A stretch of DNA of 64,000 nucleotides from Streptomyces collinus Tu 365. Lineage in GTDB: Bacteria > Actinomycetota > Actinomycetes > Streptomycetales > Streptomycetaceae. The notes under the pieces are model-generated. The model did not search any database. It had not been told where the DNA came from and saw nothing but the letters and a program-made list of their open reading frames with translations. Location: positions 5,166,170 to 5,230,169 of the forward strand of contig NC_021985.1 in NCBI RefSeq assembly GCF_000444875.1, given 5' to 3'. Numbering within the stretch: the first letter of the stretch is position 1; the number at the start of each line of letters is the position of its first letter. Made by a program: the position numbers and the translations under genes. Below, one piece after another: positions 10,907-17,229 of this stretch.

Positions 10907-10936
10907 ACTGTACCCGGCGGTATGCGGGCGCGACAA
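10907..10936 (-). promoter_or_regulatory. Candidate vegetative promoter of the M23 gene
   Basis: On the minus strand TTGTCG (10936-10931) and TACAGT (10912-10907) are separated by 18 bp, close to the HrdB-type consensus, about 50 bp upstream of the GTG. About 80 bp further upstream GTTCGA occurs twice (11016-11021 and 11027-11032) in direct repeat with an 11-bp period, a possible activator site. Confidence 0.5.
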
Positions 10937-11144
10937 TCTTCGGCTGGTTTCGCGTTGGCCGGAAACGGGCAATCGCCCGTGTTTCGGGGGACGGCGGACG
11001 CGAGTTTGGCTTTGTGTTCGAAATGCGTTCGATGATGGGTGACGGTGGGTCACCTGTGGGACGGCTGTGTCGCCTGCCGTGAGGTCCGGCGAACCACCCG
11101 TTCGCCCGTCCGGGCGCCCGGCCGGAGCCGCTCCCGGGGTGCCG

Positions 11145-11996
11145 TCAGGCCACCGTCAGGCCGCCCGCGACCGTCTCCTCGGCCCGCGCGGCCTCCAGGG
11201 CCTCGCGTATCCCGGCCGCGACGGCCGGGTGCACCGGCAGGGCCAGGTGCCCGATCCCGGTCACGCGCACGTTCAGCGCGTCCAGGTCGGGATGGTCGAC
11301 GCAGGCGGCCTCCAGCGGATCCATCACGGAGTCCAGGTCGCTCCAGAAGCTGACGAAGCGGGTGCGGCAGCCGGGCGCGGGCCGGGCCAGCTCCTCGATC
11401 ACCTCGGAGCCCGGACGCATCTGCCGCACGATCGGATGCGCGCTGGCCAGCGGCACGGCCCGGGTGCCGGAGTGCGGGGTGCCCAGCGTGACCAACGTGC
11501 GCACCCTCAGGTCACCGCCCAGACACTGCACGTAATAACGCGCGATCAGACCGCCGAGGCTGTGGCCCACGATGTCCACGCGGTCACTGCCCGTGCGGGC
11601 GCAGATCTCCTCGATGTGCCGGCCCAGCAGTTCGGCGGCGGTCCGGATGTCGCAGGTCAGCGGGGAGTAGTTCAGCGACTCGACGCGCTGCCCGCCGTTG
11701 CGGACCAGACTGCGGCGCAGCAGGACGAAGACGGAGCGGTTGTCGATGAACCCGTGCAGCAGCACCACCGGCGGGCCCGGGCGGGCGGGCAGTCGCGTCG
11801 TGCCCTCCCCGGCGGCCAGCGGGGCGCAGCGGCGTTCCTGGACCAGGCCGGTCGGATACAGCAGCAGGTGGCCGGCCAGGATCGCGGCCTCCAGCGCGGT
11901 CGCCTTGAACAGTGTCATGGAGAGGTCGACCAGTCTGCCGGGCCACAGGCGCCGGTAGAACGGGAGGAAGAGCGGAAGTACCCCGGTGACCTTCAT
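11145..11996 (-). CDS. Alpha/beta hydrolase, triacylglycerol lipase-like
   Basis: A lipase/esterase-like protein of 283 aa. The ATG at 11996 has GGAGG seven bases upstream. Two hydrophobic stretches near the N-terminus (around residues 3-17 and 35-48) suggest membrane association. The alpha/beta-hydrolase core shows the oxyanion strand VVLLHGFIDNR and the nucleophile elbow GHSLGG with Ser146; downstream a TLGTPHSGT segment is typical of class-2 bacterial lipases. Asp and His of the triad probably lie in FWSDLDSVMDP and GIGHLAL. The natural substrate is unknown; the closest described relatives act on acylglycerols or acyl esters. It is divergent from icmB. Confidence 0.85.
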   Translation of the reverse strand: MKVTGVLPLFLPFYRRLWPGRLVDLSMTLFKATALEAAILAGHLLLYPTGLVQERRCAPLAAGEGTTRLPARPGPPVVLLHGFIDNRSVFVLLRRSLVRNGGQRVESLNYSPLTCDIRTAAELLGRHIEEICARTGSDRVDIVGHSLGGLIARYYVQCLGGDLRVRTLVTLGTPHSGTRAVPLASAHPIVRQMRPGSEVIEELARPAPGCRTRFVSFWSDLDSVMDPLEAACVDHPDLDALNVRVTGIGHLALPVHPAVAAGIREALEAARAEETVAGGLTVA

Positions 11997-12180
11997 TGGC
12001 CGACCTCCTGTCGGCACCCGGGGGACGGCTCGGTCCCCCGTGTGCCCTCATGTCCCACCGTGTGATTTCCCCCTCTGTCCGCACCGTAAAACCGCCGGTT
12101 GCGCGATGCTGGAGATAACGTTCGTTCACTTGCCCACGGGTGGCGGAACGTGCCAGATATGCGGTACTTGTCGGTACGAG

Positions 12181-12198
12181 CGGAAGCGGTCGCTTCCG
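12181..12198. promoter_or_regulatory. Perfect inverted repeat upstream of icmB
   Basis: CGGAAGCG, gt, CGCTTCCG: a perfect 8+8 palindrome ending 12 bp before the icmB ribosome site. Its position between promoter and Shine-Dalgarno fits a repressor operator or a small mRNA hairpin; neither can be decided from the sequence. Confidence 0.4.
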
Positions 12199-12220
12199 TG
12201 GTCGCTTGATGGAGGCAGTG

Positions 12221-12631
12221 ATGGGTGTGGCAGCCGGTCCGATCCGCGTGGTGGTGGCGAAGCCGGGGCTCGACGGCCACGATCGCGGGGCCAAGGTCAT
12301 CGCGCGGGCGCTGCGCGACGGAGGTATGGAGGTCATCTACACCGGCCTGCACCAGACGCCGGAGCAGATCGTCGACACCGCCATCCAGGAGGACGCCGAC
12401 GCGATCGGCCTGTCCATCCTCTCCGGTGCCCACAACACCCTCTTCGCCGCCGTCATCGACCTCCTCAAGGAGCGCGACGCCGCGGACATCCTCGTCTTCG
12501 GCGGCGGCATCATCCCGGAGGAGGACATCCCGCCGCTGAAGGAGAAGGGTGTCGCGGCGATCTTCACTCCCGGTGCGACCACCACCGAGATCGTGGACTG
12601 GGTGCGCGGCAACGTCCGGCAGCCCGCCTAG
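12221..12631 (+). CDS. icmB: Isobutyryl-CoA mutase small, B12-binding subunit IcmB
   Basis: A cobalamin-binding protein of 136 aa, exactly the length of IcmB, which with the large subunit IcmA interconverts isobutyryl-CoA and n-butyryl-CoA (valine catabolism, precursors for polyketides). The ATG at 12221 follows GGAGG by five bases; an in-frame ATG at 12209 is too close to be served by it. The B12 signature DGHDRG has the lower-axial ligand His20; SILSGAH and FGGGIIP complete the Rossmann-like fold. No large subunit is adjacent, so the partner must be encoded elsewhere. The stop overlaps the stop of the convergent DUF5691 gene. Confidence 0.88.
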   Translation: MGVAAGPIRVVVAKPGLDGHDRGAKVIARALRDGGMEVIYTGLHQTPEQIVDTAIQEDADAIGLSILSGAHNTLFAAVIDLLKERDAADILVFGGGIIPEEDIPPLKEKGVAAIFTPGATTTEIVDWVRGNVRQPA

Positions 12632-14325
12632 CCGCCGTACCCCTGAAGCGGCCCGGACGGCAGCGGTGACCCGGGGCGGCTCGGCGTCTCCGGCCGCAGT
12701 TCCGCGGCCATCGCCGCCCGCAGCCGCAGCGTGGCGGTGAGCCGCTGGAACGCCTCGGCCCAGTAGCCCCCGGCGCCCGGCGACGCGTCCTCCCGCTCGT
12801 CGGGCAGCGTGAGCAGGCCCTCCAGGCGGGTGGCCTCCGCCGGGTCCAGGCAGCGCTCGGCCAGTCCCATCACCCCGCTGAAACTCCAGGGGTAACTGCC
12901 CGCGTCCCGTGCGATGTCCAGGGCGTCCACCACGGACCGGCCGAGCGGGGCGGCCCATGGGACCGCGCACACCCCGAGCAGCTGGAACGCCTCCGACAGG
13001 CCGTGCGTCGCGATGAACCCGGCCACCCACACGGCCCGCTCCTCCGGCTCCAGCGCGCCCAGCAGCTTCGCCCGCTCCGCCAGCGACACCGCTCCCGGCC
13101 CGCCGGCCTCCGGGGCCGACGGCGTGCCGAGCAGTGCCCTCGACCACACGGCGTCGCCCTGGCGCACCGCCGCCCGGCACCAGGCCGCGTGCAGCTCCGC
13201 CTGCCAGTCGTCCGCCACCGGCAGCCCCACGATCTGCTCCGGAGTACGTCCGCCGAGCCGGCCCGCCCAGATGCCGAGCGGTGCCGCCTCCACCAGCTGA
13301 CCCAGCCACCACGACCGTTCTCCTCTGCCCGTGGGAGGCTTCGCCGCCACACCGTCACGCTCCATGCCCGGATCGCACTCGGGTGGCGCCTCCACGACGA
13401 CCGTCGGCGAGTTCCCCGTCCGGTCCAGGGCCACACATGCCGCCGCCCGGACCGCCATCCGCGCGGCGAGCGCCGACCCCGGCAGCGTGGACAGCAGCTC
13501 CGCCGCCGTCGACCTGACGTTGCGGCTGCGGTCACCGAGCGCCTGTTCGAGGAACGGCTCGTCCTCCAGGGACAGGCCCGTGCGCAGCGAGTCGAGGAAC
13601 ATCAGCCGGTCCTCGGCCCGCTCCGTCGGCCAGGTCGACGCCAGCAGCTCCCGGGCGGGCGCGGGCGTACGGGCGCGCAGCGCGGCCAGCAGCGCCACCC
13701 GCTCGGCGAACAGGCCCTCCTCCCACAGCCGCCGCACCGCTTCCCCGTCCGCCGGGTCGGGCAGGGTCGCACCGCCGCCCGGCGCCGAGCGCAGCGCGAA
13801 GCGCCAGTCCGGGTTCAGCCGGGCCAGCCACAGCGCCCGGGGCCCGGCGAACGCCAGCGCCGCCGGCCGCAGGTCCGTCCGGCCGCGGGCTGCGTCCAGC
13901 AGCGCGGGCAGCGCCTGCGGGGGTGCCGCGTACCCGTGGGCGCCGGCCGCGGCGAGCCACTGCGGGAGCAGCTCGATGAGGTCCGGGGAGCTGCCGCGCC
14001 GGCCGCCGCCCCCGCCTCCGGGGCGGTCGGCCAGCAGGATCGCGAGCCTGCGCGACGCGGCCGCGGGCAGCGCGGGCCGGGGGTCGCGCGGAGCGGGCTC
14101 CGGGCGGGGCGCGGCCCGCCCGGGCCGCAGTCCCGCCCGCCGCCGCACGGTGGCCACGGCGGCGGCGTCCAGCAGCGCCGCCGGGGCCTGCCCGCCGGGC
14201 GCCACCGCCGGGGGCCGTCGGTCGGTGCCGAGGAGGGCCGTGGTGACGAGATCCTCCCAGGGGCTCGCGGCTGCCGGGGCGCCCCCGGCGGCCGGGCTGC
14301 CGTTCATGCCGTCTTCTTCCGCCAC
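12628..14325 (-). CDS. DUF5691 family protein (SWIM/MoxR/VWA cassette)
   Basis: A protein of 565 aa of unknown function, recognised by the conserved SPWEDLVTTALLGTDRRPP beginning and its helical, HEAT-like Leu/Ala-rich repeats (for example ARELLASTWPTERAEDRLMF). No catalytic motif, signal peptide or membrane helix is visible. The GTG at 14325 has GGAGGAG five bases upstream; an ATG at 14307 is the alternative. It is downstream of the SWIM zinc-finger gene in the same operon, 121 bp away, and across the shared promoter from MoxR, DUF5682 and VWA genes. The helical-repeat look suggests a scaffold or substrate adaptor. The 3' end touches icmB with no terminator between. Confidence 0.85.
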   Translation of the reverse strand: MAEEDGMNGSPAAGGAPAAASPWEDLVTTALLGTDRRPPAVAPGGQAPAALLDAAAVATVRRRAGLRPGRAAPRPEPAPRDPRPALPAAASRRLAILLADRPGGGGGGRRGSSPDLIELLPQWLAAAGAHGYAAPPQALPALLDAARGRTDLRPAALAFAGPRALWLARLNPDWRFALRSAPGGGATLPDPADGEAVRRLWEEGLFAERVALLAALRARTPAPARELLASTWPTERAEDRLMFLDSLRTGLSLEDEPFLEQALGDRSRNVRSTAAELLSTLPGSALAARMAVRAAACVALDRTGNSPTVVVEAPPECDPGMERDGVAAKPPTGRGERSWWLGQLVEAAPLGIWAGRLGGRTPEQIVGLPVADDWQAELHAAWCRAAVRQGDAVWSRALLGTPSAPEAGGPGAVSLAERAKLLGALEPEERAVWVAGFIATHGLSEAFQLLGVCAVPWAAPLGRSVVDALDIARDAGSYPWSFSGVMGLAERCLDPAEATRLEGLLTLPDEREDASPGAGGYWAEAFQRLTATLRLRAAMAAELRPETPSRPGSPLPSGPLQGYGG

Positions 14326-14446
14326 GCCCTCTCCTCCCTCACGCCGTTTGCGTCATGCCGTCGCTCTCCTCGTGCCGCTCCCGTCGCGTCCCTCCGCGCG
14401 GCGCGCCCGTCCGCCGCCCTCTCGGGCTGCGGCCGTCCCGTTGCCG

Positions 14447-15808
14447 TCAGCACAGCGTCACCGGCTCGCCCGGCCCCTGCGGCCAGGCCGTCAGCGGGGT
14501 GAAGCCGCGGTGGCCGCACTCGCCGAAGACCTTGACGGGGGCGCCGCCCGAAAGGGCGACCAGCCGCCACAGACCCGCTCGGGACGGTGCGGCGGCGACG
14601 ACCGGGAGCGCCGAGTCCTCCTCCGCGTCGGCCAGTTGCCAGGAACCCGGTTCGGGGCCCGGTGCCGGGACGACGCGGTCCAGGGTGACCGGGACCGAGT
14701 CCAGCCAGGGGTCCGCGCACAGCGCCTCGCCGTAGCGGGCCGCGGCCTCGGCCGTGGTCACACCGGGCGGGCGCAGGCCGGTGGGTGCGGGCGGGGCGTA
14801 CCGCTCGCCCAGCGCCGCCCGGGCCTGTCCGGCGCCAGGGAACCCGGTCAGGTCGGCCTCCACCGCCAGACCGACCGGCAGCGACAGCTCGGGGGCCCGG
14901 CCCGCCGCGCCGTAGGACAGGAGCAGCCGGGTGTGGCCCGACTCGGCGCCGTGCAGCCAGATCCGGCGTGTCGTCAGTTTCGGGTCCACCGTGTCGTACT
15001 GCGCGAGGACCAGCCAGCGGTCGCGCACCGGCGGGCCGTCCGCCGGCGCGGGCAGACCGAGCCGGGAGCGGACGGTGGCCGCGAGCTCGTCCGGCAGCCG
15101 GTCGCGCCGCAGCCAGCCCCGGTCCAGCAGGTGCAGCAGGGCGCACTCCTCCAGCAGCCGGGCCGGCCAGCCGGGTCCGGAACCGGGTATCGCCCCCAAC
15201 TCCCTCACTCTGGCGGCCAGTCCGGGCGCCTGCGCGTCGACCATGCGGGCCGCCGTCTCGTCCCACAGGCCGTACCCCGCCTGCTCGGCCGAGGCCAGAC
15301 CGGCGCGCAACAGGTCGGACAGGCGCTGCTCCAGCTCGGTCGCGCCCGCCGTCACCCGCTCGGCCCGGCGCTCCGCCCGCCGCCGCGCCGCCTCCGGGTC
15401 GGCGGACCCGGTGGCGGAACTCCCGCCGCTCTCAGCCCGTTCGCCCTCCGCGCGCCCGCGTCTGCCCGACAGCCACTGCTCGGCCCACTCCGGCGGCTCG
15501 GCCACCGGGGCGACCTCGCCCCCCGGTTCCGCCCACAGCAGCAGCAGTCCCAGCGCGTGCTTGCACGGGAACTTCCGGCTCGGGCAACTGCACTTGTAGG
15601 CGGGCCCCGCGGTGCCCGCGAGGTCCACCACCGTCTGGTACGGCTTGCTGCCACTGCCCTTGCACAGCCCCCACACCGTCCCCTCTCCGCTGCCGGCCCC
15701 GGACCACGGCCCGGCCGTGCCCAGCTTGCTCCCCGCTTTGCGTGACGCGGCGTCAGGCGCCAGTGCCAGCACCTGCTCAGCGGTCCAGCGCACCCCCTGC
15801 TCAGTCAT
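14447..15808 (-). CDS. SWIM zinc-finger domain protein
   Basis: A protein of 453 aa with an N-terminal SWIM zinc finger of the form CxCx6CxH (Cys73, Cys75, Cys82, His84 in YKCSCPSRKFPCKH). SWIM fingers bind zinc and mediate DNA or protein contacts. The rest is helical and Arg/Ala-rich with a C-terminal beta-rich part of no known fold. The ATG at 15808 lies only seven bases after a perfect TACCGT -10 box and has no Shine-Dalgarno, so the message is probably leaderless. It is the first gene of the operon with DUF5691, and its promoter is the left half of the mirror-image motif at 15816-15897. It may recognise damaged DNA or a substrate for the neighbouring ATPase; this is inference. Confidence 0.88.
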   Translation of the reverse strand: MTEQGVRWTAEQVLALAPDAASRKAGSKLGTAGPWSGAGSGEGTVWGLCKGSGSKPYQTVVDLAGTAGPAYKCSCPSRKFPCKHALGLLLLWAEPGGEVAPVAEPPEWAEQWLSGRRGRAEGERAESGGSSATGSADPEAARRRAERRAERVTAGATELEQRLSDLLRAGLASAEQAGYGLWDETAARMVDAQAPGLAARVRELGAIPGSGPGWPARLLEECALLHLLDRGWLRRDRLPDELAATVRSRLGLPAPADGPPVRDRWLVLAQYDTVDPKLTTRRIWLHGAESGHTRLLLSYGAAGRAPELSLPVGLAVEADLTGFPGAGQARAALGERYAPPAPTGLRPPGVTTAEAAARYGEALCADPWLDSVPVTLDRVVPAPGPEPGSWQLADAEEDSALPVVAAAPSRAGLWRLVALSGGAPVKVFGECGHRGFTPLTAWPQGPGEPVTLC

Positions 15809-15815
15809 GCCACCG

Positions 15816-15897
15816 ACGGTAGGTCCCGCCACTGACAATCGGCCCTGACAGGGCGTTTGCACAGGTCAGGGCGATTGTCAGTGGCGTGGTGCACGGT
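15816..15897. promoter_or_regulatory. Mirror-image PafBC-type bidirectional promoter
   Basis: Minus strand: TTGTCAGTG (15838-15830), eight bases, TACCGT (15821-15816), a perfect match to TTGTCRGTG-N8-TAnnnT. Plus strand: TTGTCAGTG (15875-15883), eight bases, CACGGT (15892-15897), matching except for the first -10 base. The two -35-type blocks are the arms of a long inverted repeat, 15828-15849 and 15865-15885 (21 bp paired, one bulged base, 15-bp spacer). The left promoter serves SWIM/DUF5691, the right one MoxR/DUF5682/VWA. Damage control by PafBC is inferred from the consensus. Confidence 0.75.
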
Positions 15898-15940
15898 GGA
15901 TGCCAGATGACCACCGGCCGAGCTGGAGGGGGCCTCAGCC

Positions 15941-17080
15941 ATGACTGTGTCCATGGAATCCGTGGAACCGGACTCCGTCGAAAACAGCGGGAGCACGGCC
16001 GCTCAGGCGCTGCGCCCGCACGCCGAGCACGCCTTCGCGGCCGAACTCGCCGCGCTGGCCGCCCAGGACGACCGCCCGCGCCCGGCCCGCTGGAGACTGT
16101 CGCCGTGGGCGGTGGCGACGTACCTGCTCGGCGGCACCCTGCCGGACGGCACCGTGATCACCCCGAAGTACGTGGGCCCGCGCCGCATCGTGGAGGTCGC
16201 CGTCACCACCCTCGCCACCGACCGCGCCCTGCTCCTGCTCGGTGTGCCCGGCACGGCCAAGACCTGGGTGTCCGAGCACCTGGCGGCCGCGGTCAGCGGC
16301 GACTCGACCCTGCTGGTCCAGGGCACCGCGGGCACCCCGGAGGAGGCGATCCGGTACGGCTGGAACTACGCGCAGCTGCTCGCGCACGGACCCAGCCGCG
16401 ACGCCCTGGTGCCCAGCCCCGTCATGCGGGCCATGTCCGAGGGCATGACGGCCCGGGTGGAGGAGCTGACCCGCATCCCGGCCGACGTGCAGGACACGCT
16501 GATCACCATCCTGTCCGAGAAGACCCTGCCCATCCCGGAACTGGGCCAGGAGGTGCAGGCGGTCCGCGGGTTCAACCTCATCGCCACCGCCAACGACCGC
16601 GACCGCGGGGTCAACGACCTCTCCAGCGCGCTGCGCCGCCGCTTCAACACCGTGGTGCTGCCGCTGCCGGAGAGCCCCGACGCCGAGGTGGACATCGTCA
16701 CCCGGCGCGTCGAGCAGCTCGGCCGGTCCCTGGACCTGCCGGCCGTGCCGGAGGGCATCGACGAGATCCGCCGGGTGGTGACCGTCTTCCGGGAGCTGCG
16801 CGACGGCACCACCGCCGACGGCCGGACGAAGGTGAAGTCACCGAGCGGCACGCTGTCCACCGCCGAGGCGATCTCCGTCGTCACCAACGGCCTCGCCCTG
16901 GCCGCCCACTTCGGCGACGGCGTCCTGCGCCCGGCGGACGTGGCCGCCGGCATCCTCGGCGCGGTGGTCCGGGACCCGGCGGCCGACCGCGTGATCTGGC
17001 AGGAGTACCTGGAGACCGTCGTGCGCGAGCGCGACGGCTGGAAGGACTTCTACCGGGCCTGCCGCGAGGTGAGCCGATGA
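15941..17080 (+). CDS. MoxR-type AAA+ ATPase
   Basis: A AAA+ ATPase (AAA_5/MoxR group) of 379 aa. Walker A is GVPGTAKT at residues 101-108. The Walker B position reads RVEELTR where MoxR proteins have LADEINR, so the first acidic residue is Glu and the preceding hydrophobic strand is weak. Sensor 1 is IATAND and the arginine-finger region is ALRRRF. MoxR ATPases work with VWA proteins as metal-insertion or remodelling chaperones. The ATG at 15941 has GGAGGGGG eight bases upstream. It is first in a tightly overlapping operon with DUF5682 (4-bp overlap) and VWA, so the three products are probably made in fixed ratio and form one complex. Confidence 0.93.
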   Translation: MTVSMESVEPDSVENSGSTAAQALRPHAEHAFAAELAALAAQDDRPRPARWRLSPWAVATYLLGGTLPDGTVITPKYVGPRRIVEVAVTTLATDRALLLLGVPGTAKTWVSEHLAAAVSGDSTLLVQGTAGTPEEAIRYGWNYAQLLAHGPSRDALVPSPVMRAMSEGMTARVEELTRIPADVQDTLITILSEKTLPIPELGQEVQAVRGFNLIATANDRDRGVNDLSSALRRRFNTVVLPLPESPDAEVDIVTRRVEQLGRSLDLPAVPEGIDEIRRVVTVFRELRDGTTADGRTKVKSPSGTLSTAEAISVVTNGLALAAHFGDGVLRPADVAAGILGAVVRDPAADRVIWQEYLETVVRERDGWKDFYRACREVSR

Positions 17081-17229
17081 GCGACGACTCCACCTGGGGA
17101 AGGGCGTACGCCCACGGGCCGGCCGAGCCGGCGAGCGACGACTCCACCTGGGGGAAGGCGCACGCACCAGGGCCGGCCGAGCCGGCGAGCGACGACGACT
17201 CCACCTGGGGCAAGGTGTACGCCCGCGGG
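17077..17229 (+). repeat. Triplicated 54-57 bp coding repeat at the DUF5682 N-terminus
   Basis: Three in-frame copies of a unit encoding SDD(D)STWGK-x-x-A-x-GPAEPA: residues 2-19, 20-37 and 38-51, the last merging into the conserved domain. The units are near-identical at DNA level, so the array probably arose by recent slippage or unequal crossing-over, and copy number may vary between strains. Confidence 0.8.

Noticed and set aside
11016..11032. LexA (SOS) box between GTTCGA repeats
   Set aside because: Streptomyces LexA sites are 16-bp inverted TCGAAC-N4-GTTCGA; here the sequence TCGAAATGCGTTCGA is 15 bp and better read as a direct repeat.
15886..17076. Upstream extension of the DUF5682 frame through the MoxR gene
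   Set aside because: The extension is arginine/proline-rich shadow translation of the ATPase gene; the ATGA overlap gives the real start.
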